Assembly (NCBI RefSeq): GCF_014638745.1
Contig: NZ_BMFO01000001.1
Coordinates: 124,001-188,000, forward strand
Direction of reading: 5' to 3'
Source: Arenimonas maotaiensis
Lineage (GTDB): Bacteria > Pseudomonadota > Gammaproteobacteria > Xanthomonadales > Xanthomonadaceae
DNA: 64,000 nucleotides
Below are positions 22,960 to 34,294 of the stretch, in pieces (the stretch's first letter is position 1; every line of letters begins with the position of its first letter). The notes beneath the pieces are model-generated. The model did no database searches and was not told the origin of the DNA. It was given only the letters and a program-made list of their open reading frames with translations. The translations under genes and the position numbers were made by a program.

Positions 22960-24303
22960 TCAGCCGGCCTTGGCGATGGAACGGCCGCGACCGATGCCGT
23001 AGTAGGCAAGGCCCGCGGCTTCAACCGTTTCCGGGTCGTAGATGTTGCGGCCGTCGAACACCGCGGCGGCCGAGAGCTGCTGTTTCAGCTGACCGAAATC
23101 CGGGCTGCGGAAATTCTTCCATTCGGTCACCACCACCAGTGCGTCGGCGTTCTGCAACGCGGCGTTGGCGGTACCGGTCAGCGCCAAGTCGTCGCGCTGG
23201 CCGAAGATGCGCTCGGCCTCGTGCATGGCTTCCGGGTCGAAGGCCTGGACCTTGGCGCCGGCCGCCCACAGGCTGGCCAACAGGTTGCGGCTGGAGGCGG
23301 CGCGCATGTCGTCGGTGTTGGGTTTGAACGCCAAGCCCCAGACCGCGAATGTGCGGCCCTTGAGCTCGCCGTTGAAGTGCCTGGAAATGAGCTCGAATAA
23401 TTTGTCTTTCTGGCGGTCGTTGACCGCTTCGACCGCGGCCAGGATCTTCGCCTCGTAGCCGTGTTGGCACGCGGTGCGCTCCAGCGCCTGCACGTCCTTC
23501 GGAAAGCACGAGCCGCCATAGCCGGCGCCCGGATAGATGAAGCTGTAGCCGATGCGCGGATCGGAGCCGATGCCGTGCCGGACCATCTCGATGTCGGCGC
23601 CGACGCGTTCGGCGATGTTGGCCATCTCGTTCATGAAGCTGATCTTGGTCGCCAGCATGGCGTTGGCGGCGTACTTGGTCAGCTCGGCCGAACGCACGTC
23701 CATGGCCACGATGCGGTCGTGGTTGCGGTTGAACGGCGCGTACAGCTTCTTCAGCTGCTCCAGCGCCTTGGCCGACTTGGCGCCGATCACGATGCGGTCC
23801 GGGCGCATGCAGTCCTTGACCGCGTCGCCCTCTTTCAGGAATTCGGGATTGGACACCACGTCGAACGCCACCACGGCGCCGCGCGCCTGCAGGGCCGAAG
23901 CCACCGCGGCCTCGACCCGGTCGGCGGTGCCGACCGGCACCGTCGATTTGTTGACCACCACGGCCGGCCGCGACAGGTGCCGGCCGATGGTGTCGGCCAC
24001 CGCCAGCACATACTGCAAATCGGCGCTGCCGTCCTCGTCCGGCGGGGTGCCGACCGCGATGAAGATGATGTCGCCGTGCTCGACCGCCGACTTGGCGTCG
24101 GTGGTGAACTGCAGACGGCCTTCCTGGTGGTTCTGCACCACCATCGGCGTCAGGCCCGGCTCGTAGATGGGAATACGGCCCTGGTTCAGGCCTTCGACCT
24201 TGGCGGCGTCGATATCGACGCACACCACGTGGTTGCCCATCTCCGCCAAGCAGGTGCCGGTGACCAGACCGACATAGCCGGTGCCGAATACGGTGACTTT
24301 CAT
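22960..24303 (-). CDS. ugd: UDP-glucose 6-dehydrogenase
   Basis: Two-step NAD-dependent oxidation of UDP-glucose to UDP-glucuronate, a precursor for exopolysaccharide and modified lipopolysaccharide. 447 residues with GxGxxG at the N-terminus ([11 protein letters not shown]), the catalytic cysteine C266 in [20 protein letters not shown] and the C-terminal sugar-nucleotide domain ([14 protein letters not shown]). Start and length agree with bacterial Ugd proteins. It lies 18 bases after the FKBP lipoprotein gene and one base before slyX. No glycosyltransferase or polysaccharide genes are adjacent. Confidence 0.95.
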   Translation of the reverse strand: MKVTVFGTGYVGLVTGTCLAEMGNHVVCVDIDAAKVEGLNQGRIPIYEPGLTPMVVQNHQEGRLQFTTDAKSAVEHGDIIFIAVGTPPDEDGSADLQYVLAVADTIGRHLSRPAVVVNKSTVPVGTADRVEAAVASALQARGAVVAFDVVSNPEFLKEGDAVKDCMRPDRIVIGAKSAKALEQLKKLYAPFNRNHDRIVAMDVRSAELTKYAANAMLATKISFMNEMANIAERVGADIEMVRHGIGSDPRIGYSFIYPGAGYGGSCFPKDVQALERTACQHGYEAKILAAVEAVNDRQKDKLFELISRHFNGELKGRTFAVWGLAFKPNTDDMRAASSRNLLASLWAAGAKVQAFDPEAMHEAERIFGQRDDLALTGTANAALQNADALVVVTEWKNFRSPDFGQLKQQLSAAAVFDGRNIYDPETVEAAGLAYYGIGRGRSIAKAG

Positions 24304-24321
24304 CGCGTGCGTCCGTCCGGA

Positions 24322-25122
24322 TTACTGGGCCGGCGCCGGTTCGCCGGCTTTGGCTTCCAACAGCTCCACTTCGAACACCAAGGTAGCGTTCGGGCCGATC
24401 ACCGGCGGGCCGCCGGCTTCGCCGTAGGCCAACTCGCTCGGAATCCAGAACTTGTACTTGCTGCCGACCGGCATCAGGCCGACGCCTTCCGACCAGCCCG
24501 GGATGACCGCGTTCAGCGGGAAGTCAATCGGTTCATTGCGCTCGTAGGAGCTGTCGAACACGGTGCCGTCCAGCAGCGTGCCTTTGTAGTTGACTTTCAC
24601 CACGTCGGTGGCGGCCGGCTTCGGGCCGGAGCCTTGGCGCAGCACCTGGTACTGCAGGCCGCTGGCGGTGGTGATCACGCCCGGCGCGGCCTTGTTCTTG
24701 GCCAGGAAGGCTTTGCCTTCTTCCAGGTTCTTCTTCGGCAGTTCGGCCGCGGTCTTCTCGGCGTGCGCCTGCAGCTTGGCGGCGAAGGCCTCGCGGATCT
24801 GCTGGTGCTGGGCGTCGTTGATCAGCGCCTTGCCGGCCATCTGGTCGGCCAAGCCCTTGCCCAGCATGTCGACGTCGATTTCGCCTTCGATTTCCTTCAG
24901 CGACTTGGCGATGTCCATGCCGATCATGTAGCTGACCTGCTTGCGTTCGCTGTTCATGCCGGCCAGGCCCTTGACCGTTTCGCTACCTTTCTCGACGCTG
25001 ACGATTTCGGGCTTGGCGGCGGACTTGCCTTCGCCGGCGCCTTCGTCCTTGCTGCAGGCGGAAAGGCTGACGCACATCAGGGCGCCGGCCAGGGTGAGCG
25101 CGAGAGGTTGCTTGAACTTCAT
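24322..25122 (-). CDS. FKBP-type peptidyl-prolyl isomerase, lipoprotein (Mip/FkpA-like)
   Basis: 266-residue envelope foldase. It has a lipoprotein signal with lipobox LSAC (Cys23), an N-terminal dimerisation region ([15 protein letters not shown], then a long charged helix), and a C-terminal FKBP domain ([41 protein letters not shown]). A GGAG ribosome site precedes the ATG. It would catalyse proline isomerisation of proteins at the membrane or in the periplasm. It lies 80 bases downstream of the glutathione peroxidase gene on the same strand. Confidence 0.92.
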   Translation of the reverse strand: MKFKQPLALTLAGALMCVSLSACSKDEGAGEGKSAAKPEIVSVEKGSETVKGLAGMNSERKQVSYMIGMDIAKSLKEIEGEIDVDMLGKGLADQMAGKALINDAQHQQIREAFAAKLQAHAEKTAAELPKKNLEEGKAFLAKNKAAPGVITTASGLQYQVLRQGSGPKPAATDVVKVNYKGTLLDGTVFDSSYERNEPIDFPLNAVIPGWSEGVGLMPVGSKYKFWIPSELAYGEAGGPPVIGPNATLVFEVELLEAKAGEPAPAQ

Positions 25123-25202
25123 GGGGGACTTACTCCGGGGTGGGATTCAGACCCGTATTGTCGGTGCAAACGCCGCTTTCGGCAAACACTATCGCGCCGG
25201 CG

Positions 25203-25754
25203 TCATTGCGCCGCCAGCGCCGCCTCGATCTTGGCCACGATCTGCGCGTCGTCCGGCTTGACCTTACTCGGGAAGCTGCCGATCACGTTGCCTTTGCGGT
25301 CGATCAGGAACTTGTGGAAGTTCCAACCCGGCACGTCGCCGGTCAGCACCTTCAGGTCGCGGTAGATGCCGGTGGTCTGGTTGCCCTTGACATGCACCTT
25401 CTCGAACATCGGGAATTTCACGCCATAGGTCAAGGTGCAGAAATCCTTGATTTCCTTTTCGCTGCCCGGATCCTGGCCCATGAAGTCGTTGGACGGAAAG
25501 CCCAGCACGGCAAAGCCTTGTTTGCCGTATTTGGCGTTCAGCGCCTCCAATGCCTCGAATTGCGGGGTGTAACCGCATTTGCTGGCGGTATTGACCACCA
25601 ACAGCACCTTGCCGCCGTAAGTGGCGCGCAGATCGACCTGTTTTTTCCCGGCCAGCGTGCGGTACTTGTGGTCCAGGACATCGATTTTGGCGGCACCGGC
25701 GGCACCTACCAAAAACAGCCCCAAGGCAATATAACGCAATGATTTGATTAACAT
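25203..25754 (-). CDS. glutathione peroxidase family, exported, thioredoxin-type
   Basis: 183 residues with an N-terminal signal (MLIKSLRYIALGLFLVGAAGA), so it probably acts in the periplasm. The peroxidase tetrad is complete: C60 (NTASKCGYT), Q94 (MGQDPGS), W144 and N145 (GWNFHKF). The active residue is an ordinary Cys codon, not selenocysteine. C106 (DFCTLTYGVKFP) sits where the resolving Cys of thioredoxin-dependent GPx enzymes lies, so thioredoxin-like proteins are likely electron donors. It is divergent from the ytrA-type operon across a 136-base gap. Confidence 0.9.
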   Translation of the reverse strand: MLIKSLRYIALGLFLVGAAGAAKIDVLDHKYRTLAGKKQVDLRATYGGKVLLVVNTASKCGYTPQFEALEALNAKYGKQGFAVLGFPSNDFMGQDPGSEKEIKDFCTLTYGVKFPMFEKVHVKGNQTTGIYRDLKVLTGDVPGWNFHKFLIDRKGNVIGSFPSKVKPDDAQIVAKIEAALAAQ

Positions 25755-25823
25755 ATCGCGACTCCTCGGCGGGAAAAGTGAATGATTTCTGAATAGTTTG
25801 GCAAATCGACCATGAAGACGGTG

Positions 25824-25855
25824 TTGACAGGTAAACTTTTACTGTTATAGTTACC
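25824..25855 (+). promoter_or_regulatory. promoter and overlapping inverted repeat of the ytrA-type operon
   Basis: TTGACA (25824-25829) and TATAGT (25846-25851) are 16 bases apart, a near-consensus sigma-70 promoter about 40 bases before the first gene. An inverted repeat GGTAA-N16-TTACC (25830-25855) covers the spacer and the -10, the expected position for a repressor. The GntR/YtrA regulator encoded in the same operon is the obvious candidate for binding it. Confidence 0.7.
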
Positions 25856-25890
25856 TACAACACCCACCCGATACATCACCGGAGCACCTT

Positions 25891-26133
25891 ATGGCCCTCT
25901 CCCTGAAAAACACCCTGGCAAGCCTAGCACTTTCCGGTGTGATGCTGTTCGCGGGCTTCCTGTCCGGCCAAGCGCCGGTTGCGGCCGGCCAAACCGACCT
26001 GCCCGCCGGTCCGGCCGCCCAAGCGTCGGAATCCGCCGACGACAGCCGCATCGCCGGCAAGCGCCGCGCCAAACGCGCGCTGACCACCCCGTACTTCTCG
26101 TTCGGCAAAGCGAACTTCCCGGGAGCACGCTGA
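25891..26133 (+). CDS. small exported protein leading the ytrA-type operon
   Basis: 80 residues, no known family recognised. The first 35 residues look like a Sec signal (LASLALSGVMLFAGFL core, likely cleavage after VAA), followed by an acidic/Ala-rich linker and a basic C-terminal segment (GKRRAKRALTTPYFSFGKAN). The mature chain would be about 45 residues. It begins 36 bases after the promoter and its stop overlaps the regulator start (TGATG), which argues strongly that it is a real, translated member of the operon. Function unknown; a secreted or periplasmic partner of the ABC transporter is one possibility. Confidence 0.75.
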   Translation: MALSLKNTLASLALSGVMLFAGFLSGQAPVAAGQTDLPAGPAAQASESADDSRIAGKRRAKRALTTPYFSFGKANFPGAR

Positions 26134-26498
26134 TGAGCATCCAATGGAGCGACAACACCCCGATCTACCGGCAGCTGAAGGAACGGCTGGTCGGCATGAT
26201 GCTGGACGGCGACATCAAGCCGGGCGACGCCCTGCCCTCGGTCCGCCAGATCGCCGCCGAATATCAGCTGAACCCGATCACCGTCTCGCGCGCCTTCCAG
26301 GAACTGGCCGACGAGCAGGTGGTGGAGAAGCGCCGCGGCCTGGGCATGTACATGAGCGGCGACGCCAAGGACCGCCTGCTGGCCAGCGAGAAGCAGCGCT
26401 TCCTGCACGACGAATGGCCGGCGATTGCCGAACGCATCAAACGCCTCGGCCTGGATACGGCACAATTACTCAACAACACCAAGGGGGAATCCGCATGA
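26133..26498 (+). CDS. GntR-family transcriptional regulator, YtrA subfamily
   Basis: 121 residues: an N-terminal GntR winged helix (PIYRQLKERLVGMM, LPSVRQIAAEYQLNPITVSRAFQEL) and only a short C-terminal dimerisation tail, the layout of the YtrA subfamily, which typically represses its own ABC-transporter operon. Start overlaps the preceding stop by one base and its stop overlaps the ATPase start (ATGA). The inverted repeat over the operon promoter is its likely target. In Firmicutes such regulators respond to cell-wall antibiotics; the signal here is unknown. Confidence 0.9.
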   Translation: MSIQWSDNTPIYRQLKERLVGMMLDGDIKPGDALPSVRQIAAEYQLNPITVSRAFQELADEQVVEKRRGLGMYMSGDAKDRLLASEKQRFLHDEWPAIAERIKRLGLDTAQLLNNTKGESA

Positions 26499-27352
26499 GC
26501 AGCGTCCTGAGCGCCACCGCGCTGAGCAAACACTACGGCAAGCAGGCCGCGGTCGATGCCATCGACCTGGACATCCAACCCGGGCGCATCGTCGGCCTGA
26601 TCGGCCCGAACGGCTCCGGCAAGACCACCACGCTGAAGGCCGCGCTCGGTCTGATTCCGTTCGAGGGCGAGCTGAAGGTGATGGGCTTCGACCCGCGCAC
26701 CCAGCGCGACGACCTGATGCGCGAGGTCTGCTTCATCGCCGACGTGGCGGTGCTGCCGCGCTGGATCCGCGTGCGCGAGGTCATCGATTTCGTGGCCGGC
26801 ACCCATCCCAAGTTCGACCGCGCCAAGGCCGACGCCTACCTGGCCAAGACCAAGCTGAAGCCGTCGATGAAGGTCAAGGAGATGTCGAAGGGCATGATCG
26901 TGCAGCTGCACCTGGCGATCGTGATGTCGATCGACGCCCGCCTGCTGGTGCTGGACGAACCGACCCTGGGCCTGGACATCCTGTACCGCAAGCAGTTCTA
27001 CCAGAACCTGCTGGAAGAGTATTTCGACGAGGGCAAGACCATCATCGTCACCACGCACCAGGTCGAGGAGATCGAACACATCCTCACCGACTTGGTGTTC
27101 ATCCGCGAAGGCAAGATCACCCTGAACACCACCATGGACGAGATCGCCGGGCGCTTCACCGAAGTGATGGTCGGCTCCGACAGCTACGCCGCCGCCAAGG
27201 CCCTGGGCCCGATCGACGAGCGCTCGGTGTTCGGCAAGACCGTCTTCCTGTTCGACGGCGTCGCGCGCACCGACCTGTCCCGCCTCGGCGACGTCAAAAC
27301 CCCCGGCATCGCCGACCTGTTCGTCGCCACCATGAAAGGAACCTACGCATGA
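26495..27352 (+). CDS. ABC transporter ATPase (YtrB/CcmA-type)
   Basis: 285 residues. Walker A GPNGSGKTT (37-45), Walker B LLVLDEPTLGLD and switch His in TTHQVEE are normal. The signature is EMSKGM rather than LSGGQ, as in YtrB-like exporters where SKGM is usual, but the following residues (IVQLHLAIV) lack the basic QR pair. The Q-loop region is also atypical (CFIADVAVLPRW). It pairs with the next gene, with which it overlaps (ATGA). Probable role: export or lipid/antibiotic handling at the inner membrane under control of the GntR regulator. Confidence 0.9.
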   Translation: MSSVLSATALSKHYGKQAAVDAIDLDIQPGRIVGLIGPNGSGKTTTLKAALGLIPFEGELKVMGFDPRTQRDDLMREVCFIADVAVLPRWIRVREVIDFVAGTHPKFDRAKADAYLAKTKLKPSMKVKEMSKGMIVQLHLAIVMSIDARLLVLDEPTLGLDILYRKQFYQNLLEEYFDEGKTIIVTTHQVEEIEHILTDLVFIREGKITLNTTMDEIAGRFTEVMVGSDSYAAAKALGPIDERSVFGKTVFLFDGVARTDLSRLGDVKTPGIADLFVATMKGTYA

Positions 27353-28314
27353 ACACGATGAATTGGCTGTTGAAACGCGAACATTGGGAACACAAAGGCG
27401 GCTTCTTCTGGGCGCCGATCGTGGTGTCCGGCATCATCGTGCTGATCAGCATCGGTTCGATGCTGTTCGCCACCGTGATGGGCCGCGACGGCGGCTTCCA
27501 CATCGGCGGCAACAGCGATGTCAGCCTGTCGCAGGCGCTGGCCAGCGTGTCGCAGGCCGATAAGCTCGAAATCGCGCAAGGCATCGCGGTCGGCTATCCG
27601 GCCATCGCCATGCCGGTGATGGTGACCCTGGGCTTCGTGGTGTTCTTCTACGCCCTGGGCTGCCTGTACGACGAGCGCAAGGACCGCAGCATCCTGTTCT
27701 GGAAATCGCTGCCGATCTCCGACCGCGACACCGTGGTGGCCAAGGCGCTGACCGCGCTGGTGGTCGGGCCGCTGATCGCTATCGCGGTATCGCTGGCGCT
27801 GGCGCTGCTGGTCACCTTCACCTTCATGCTGCTGGCCGCGTTCCATGGCATGAACCTGTTCGGCGCGGTGCTCGGCAACGGCAACTTCTATCTGGTCATC
27901 CTGCAGATCCTGAGCTTCATCCCGATCTACGTGCTGTGGGCGCTGCCGACCGTCGGCTACCTGATGTTCGTGTCCAGCTGGGCCAAGACCAAGCCCTTCC
28001 TGTGGGCGGTGGGCGTACCGGTGCTCGGCGGCGTCATCCTGAGCTGGATCAACCTGCTGTCCGGCTCGCCGTTCGAACTGGACAAGTACTGGGAAATCAT
28101 CGTCGGCCGCGGTCTGGGCAGCGCTTTCCCGGGCACCTGGCTGGGCTACGTCTCGGAGCAGAATGCCCATATCACCCCCGACAACGCCTTGGGCTTCCTG
28201 CTATCGAACACCTACAGCCTGCTGGCCACCGCCAACCTGTGGATCGGCGTCGCCATCGGCCTGGCCTTTCTGGCCGCGGCGGTGAAGATGCGCCGCTATC
28301 GCGACGAAGGCTGA
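27349..28314 (+). CDS. ABC-2 type permease subunit
   Basis: 321-residue inner-membrane protein with about six hydrophobic segments (WAPIVVSGIIVLISIGSML, MPVMVTLGFVVFFYALGCL, a paired helix around 27770-27850, FYLVILQILSFIPIYVLWAL, PVLGGVILSW, LWIGVAIGLAFLAAAV). The LYDERKDRSILFWKSLPISD loop after the second helix is characteristic of ABC-2 permeases of the YtrC/ABC-2_membrane type. Start overlaps the ATPase stop (ATGA). No substrate can be inferred. Confidence 0.88.
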   Translation: MNTMNWLLKREHWEHKGGFFWAPIVVSGIIVLISIGSMLFATVMGRDGGFHIGGNSDVSLSQALASVSQADKLEIAQGIAVGYPAIAMPVMVTLGFVVFFYALGCLYDERKDRSILFWKSLPISDRDTVVAKALTALVVGPLIAIAVSLALALLVTFTFMLLAAFHGMNLFGAVLGNGNFYLVILQILSFIPIYVLWALPTVGYLMFVSSWAKTKPFLWAVGVPVLGGVILSWINLLSGSPFELDKYWEIIVGRGLGSAFPGTWLGYVSEQNAHITPDNALGFLLSNTYSLLATANLWIGVAIGLAFLAAAVKMRRYRDEG

Positions 28315-28378
28315 ATTCCACCCCGGCGGCGTACCATCCGGCGCGCCGCCCGTTCCCGGAATCCTTTTGGAGAATCCC

Positions 28379-29002
28379 ATGTTGAAGTCCCTGCCCGCAC
28401 TGGCGCTCGCCGCCGCCCTGTTGACCGCTTGCGCCCCCTCCGACGGCGACGGCACCGCCAAACAGGCGATCGATACCGCACACGCCGAGATGGACAAAGC
28501 CATCAAGGAAATCGCCTCGGAAAACATGAGCCTGACCGGCGCCAGCGGCACACCCAAGGCCGAAATCACCCCGACCGGCGAGCTGCTGATCGACGGCAAG
28601 CCGGTGCAGCTGACCGACGACCAGCGCGCCCAGCTGGCCAAACACCGCGAACTGCTGGTGGCCATCGCCAGCGACGGCGTCGCCATCGGCAAGGAAGGCG
28701 TGGCCTTGGCCGGCAAAGCGGTCAGCGAAGCGTTCAGCGGCGTGCTGAACGGCGACAGCGAGGAGTTCGAAAAGAAGATCGAAGCCGAAGCCAAACGCAT
28801 CGAGCAGTCGGCCAAAACGCTGTGCGGCCGCCTGCCGGCGCTGATGGCCTCGGAACAGGCGCTGGCCAAGGCCATTCCGGCCTTCCAGCCCTACGCCCAG
28901 ATGACCCAGACCGACGTCGACGAGTGCATGTCCGACATCGACGTGCCGGAAGCGCCGGAAGCCCCTGAAGCGCCACAGCCGCCGGCTCCGCCGGCACAAT
29001 AA
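28379..29002 (+). CDS. lipoprotein, YggN/DUF2884-like, copy 1
   Basis: 207 residues with a lipoprotein signal (LALAAALLTAC, lipobox LTAC). GGAG 7 bases before the ATG fixes the start. The body is helical and charged with the segment TPTGELLIDGKPVQLTDDQR and two well-spaced Cys, resembling the YggN/DUF2884 family, and ends in a Pro/Glu tail (PEAPEAPEAPQPPAPP) that could span the cell wall or bind a partner. It is about half identical by eye to the next gene. It lies 64 bases after the permease in the same operon. Confidence 0.8.
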   Translation: MLKSLPALALAAALLTACAPSDGDGTAKQAIDTAHAEMDKAIKEIASENMSLTGASGTPKAEITPTGELLIDGKPVQLTDDQRAQLAKHRELLVAIASDGVAIGKEGVALAGKAVSEAFSGVLNGDSEEFEKKIEAEAKRIEQSAKTLCGRLPALMASEQALAKAIPAFQPYAQMTQTDVDECMSDIDVPEAPEAPEAPQPPAPPAQ

Positions 29003-29012
29003 GGAACGCCTC

Positions 29013-29612
29013 ATGAAAACCACACTGACTGCCCTGCTGCTGAGCACGTTGCTGCTGACCGGCTGTCTGCCGGAAGCGGACATCGAACAGAGTCTGGCCG
29101 ACGCCCATGCCGAAATCGACCAGGCCGCCCGCCTGATCGCCGAGGAGAACATGCAGCTACAGGCCGATGGCCAACCCGATGCGGAAATCACGCCCGAGGG
29201 CGACCTGCTGATCGGCGGCAAGGCCGTCGCGTTGTCCGCCGGGCAACGTACGCTCTTGGCCGCGCACCGGAACCAGCTGGTCGGCATCGCCACCGAAGGC
29301 GTGCAGATCGGCCGCCAAGGCGTCGACCTGGCCGGCAGAGCCATGAAATCGGCGCTGTTCGCGGTACTGACTGGCAACGAAGCGCGCTTCGAACGCAAGA
29401 TGGAAGCCGAAGCGGCGAAGATCGAGGCCTCCGCGATCACGCTGTGCGACCGTCTGCCGGCGCTGCTGGCTTCGCAGAGCGCGGTGTCCGATGCGGTGCC
29501 GGAATTCAAGCCCTATGCCCGCGTGGAGCAAAGCGATATCGCGGAATGCGCCCGTGACGTCGCGGAGGCCAAGGCGAAAGTGTTCGCCGCAAAGGCAAGC
29601 CCCAGCCGCTGA
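29013..29612 (+). CDS. lipoprotein, YggN/DUF2884-like, copy 2
   Basis: 199 residues, paralogue of the preceding gene: lipobox LTGC, then the same order of motifs (TPEGDLLIGGKAVALSAGQR, GVQIGRQGVDLAGRA, ITLCDRLPALLAS). It lacks the proline-rich tail and ends in an Ala/Lys-rich helix. Ten bases separate it from copy 1. Last gene of the cassette, followed by a Rho-independent terminator. Function unknown; both copies should be anchored in the outer or inner membrane. Confidence 0.8.
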   Translation: MKTTLTALLLSTLLLTGCLPEADIEQSLADAHAEIDQAARLIAEENMQLQADGQPDAEITPEGDLLIGGKAVALSAGQRTLLAAHRNQLVGIATEGVQIGRQGVDLAGRAMKSALFAVLTGNEARFERKMEAEAAKIEASAITLCDRLPALLASQSAVSDAVPEFKPYARVEQSDIAECARDVAEAKAKVFAAKASPSR

Positions 29613-29631
29613 GCTCGGTGTTGAATCAGCA

Positions 29632-29657
29632 AAACCCCGGCTTGCCGGGGTTTTTTA
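29632..29657 (+). terminator. Rho-independent terminator of the ytrA-type operon
   Basis: AAACCCCGG, a short CTTG loop, CCGGGG and a run of six T form a textbook intrinsic terminator 20 bases after the second lipoprotein gene. The A-run on the 5' side means it could also serve the opposite strand, ending fumC transcription. Confidence 0.92.
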
Positions 29658-29694
29658 TGGGCGCGTTTATCCGCAAGCTGCGGCGTGCACCGAA

Positions 29695-31074
<1,380 letters not shown>

Positions 31075-31186
31075 CGCCGTTCTCCCGCCGGGTGCTTTCC
31101 GCGATGATAGCGCCTTTCACGGTACAATTACGGCCTGTCGCGGGCGATCGCCACGCCCTGCCCGCCGGCCCACCTCCAGCCAGTGA

Positions 31187-32569
<1,383 letters not shown>

Positions 32570-32570
32570 G

Positions 32571-33740
32571 ATGATCGAGACCCGCGGCAGTGCGGCGCAT
32601 TTCCTCGGCATGCCGGTCGAGGAGTTCCTGCGCGATTACTGGCAGAAGAAACCGCTGCTGATCCGGCAGGCCTTTCCCGGCTTCGAGCCGCCGCTGGCCC
32701 CGGAGGATCTGGCCGGCCTGGCCTGCGAAGACGGTCCGCTGTCGCGCCTGGTCACCTACGACCGCCCGAACGACCGCTGGCATCTGCGCACCGGGCCGTT
32801 CGAGGAGTCCGAATTCCCCGAACTCGGCCACCGCGACTGGACCCTGCTGGTGCAGGACATGGACAAATGGGACGCCGACGTGGCCGAACTGCTGGCGCCG
32901 TTCGCGTTCCTGCCGCGCTGGCGCGTGGATGACGTGATGATCAGCTTCGCGGTCGAGGGCGGCTCGGTCGGCCCCCACATCGACCAGTACGACGTGTTCC
33001 TGGTGCAGGCCATGGGCTGCCGCAACTGGCAGATCGAGGACGCGCCGAGGCTGGAGCCGGCGTTCCGGCCGGATTCCGAACTGAAACTGTTGCAGGAATT
33101 CCACCCGAGCCACGGCTGGGATCTGGAGCCGGGCGACGTGCTGTACCTGCCGCCGGGCTACGCCCACCACGGCGAGGCGCGCAATCCCTGCATGACCTTC
33201 TCGGTCGGCATGCGCGCGCCGTCCACCGCCGAGATGCTGGCCGACTTCGCCGATGACCTGGCGCAACGGCTGCCGGAATACCACCGCTACGAGGACCCGG
33301 ATCTGGCCGTGGCCGAGGATCCATTCGAGATCGACGAAGCCGCCTTCGCGCGCGTCGAGGCGGCGCTGTCGGTGCTGGAAAAGGCCTCGGCGCAGGAACG
33401 CCGGCGCTGGTTCGGGCAATTCATCACCCGCTACCGCGCCTCCGGCGACATCCAGGCCGCGCCCGACCAGCCGGCCTGGCCGGATGCGCTGGCGGCGCTG
33501 TCGGCCGGCGAGGAACTGCTGCGCAATCCGTTCGCGCGCTTCGCCTGGCACCGTGACGGCCAACAGGCGCAGCTACACGTCAGCGGCGAGAGCTTCGCGC
33601 TCGGCGCCGGTGATGCCCGCCTGCTCTGCCATCGGCCCGCGATCGGCGTCGATGAGCTCAACCGCCTGGGCAAGAGCGGGCAAGCCGCGTTGCAGGCCTT
33701 GTTCGAACAGGGCGTGTACCGGCTCGGCGACGGCGGATGA
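32571..33740 (+). CDS. roxA: ribosomal protein L16 arginine hydroxylase (YcfD/RoxA)
   Basis: Fe(II)/2-oxoglutarate-dependent JmjC oxygenase; in E. coli the homologue hydroxylates an arginine of ribosomal protein L16. 389 residues with the metal triad H136 and D138 (VGPHIDQYDVF) and H199 (PPGYAHHGEA), then a dimerisation and winged-helix region. The E. coli protein has 373 residues. The start lies one base after the purB stop and its stop overlaps the next gene (ATGA), giving a three-gene unit. Confidence 0.9.
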   Translation: MIETRGSAAHFLGMPVEEFLRDYWQKKPLLIRQAFPGFEPPLAPEDLAGLACEDGPLSRLVTYDRPNDRWHLRTGPFEESEFPELGHRDWTLLVQDMDKWDADVAELLAPFAFLPRWRVDDVMISFAVEGGSVGPHIDQYDVFLVQAMGCRNWQIEDAPRLEPAFRPDSELKLLQEFHPSHGWDLEPGDVLYLPPGYAHHGEARNPCMTFSVGMRAPSTAEMLADFADDLAQRLPEYHRYEDPDLAVAEDPFEIDEAAFARVEAALSVLEKASAQERRRWFGQFITRYRASGDIQAAPDQPAWPDALAALSAGEELLRNPFARFAWHRDGQQAQLHVSGESFALGAGDARLLCHRPAIGVDELNRLGKSGQAALQALFEQGVYRLGDGG

Positions 33741-34174
33741 GCCCGGCGTTCCGCATCGTCCGCGCCGACTTCGGTCGGGACGCCGCACTGCTGCATGCGG
33801 TGCGCGAAACGGTGTTCGTGCAGGAACAGAATGTGCCGGCCGCGCTGGAACGCGACGCCATCGACCCCGAATGCGCGCATGTGCTGGCGCTGGACCAGGA
33901 CGGACGGCCGATCGGCACCGGCCGCCTGACACCGCAGCGCACCATCGGCCGCATGGCGGTGCTGAAGGAGTGGCGCGGGCGCGGCGTAGGCGACGCGCTG
34001 CTGCGCGAACTGCTGGCCTGGGCCGCCGAATCGGGCTGGCCGGAGGTGAGCCTGCACGCGCAACTCGGCGCGCTGGGCTTCTACGAAAAGCACGGTTTCG
34101 CGGCCTACGGCCCGGAATACGACGAGGCCGGCATCCGCCACCGCTCGATGCGTCTGGAACTGATTCGGCCCTGA
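33737..34174 (+). CDS. GNAT-family N-acetyltransferase
   Basis: 145 residues. The acetyl-CoA-binding loop is clear (MAVLKEWRGRGVGDALLREL), as is the following ALGFYEKHGF strand-helix typical of GNAT enzymes. The N-terminal RETVFVQEQNVP motif is shared with YjcF/ElaA-type proteins. Substrate unknown. It overlaps roxA by four bases, so it may modify a ribosomal or small-molecule target, though the context does not decide which. Confidence 0.87.
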   Translation: MSPAFRIVRADFGRDAALLHAVRETVFVQEQNVPAALERDAIDPECAHVLALDQDGRPIGTGRLTPQRTIGRMAVLKEWRGRGVGDALLRELLAWAAESGWPEVSLHAQLGALGFYEKHGFAAYGPEYDEAGIRHRSMRLELIRP

Positions 34175-34217
34175 AGCGCGGGCGAGTCCGGTTGTGCTCC
34201 CGCCTGCCGGACTCGGG

Positions 34218-34223
34218 TATAAT
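34218..34223 (+). promoter_or_regulatory. putative -10 element for sucAB-lpd
   Basis: A perfect TATAAT lies 72 bases before the chosen sucA start, in the only gap upstream of the operon. The -35 is poor: TTGTGC is 20 bases away, and at 17 bases spacing the hexamer is TGCTCC. Confidence 0.45.
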
Positions 34224-34294
34224 TCACGGATTGGGAAACCGGCTGGCGCGCTGGCATGCCGGTCAACACTCACCGTGAACGAAGGCCGAAATCC

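Noticed and set aside
25203-25754. Possible selenoprotein glutathione peroxidase
   Set aside because: The active-site codon encodes ordinary Cys and there is no in-frame TGA or SECIS-like need.
29632-29657. Hairpin considered as a small RNA or regulatory site
   Set aside because: A GC stem followed by six T after an operon is fully explained as an intrinsic terminator.
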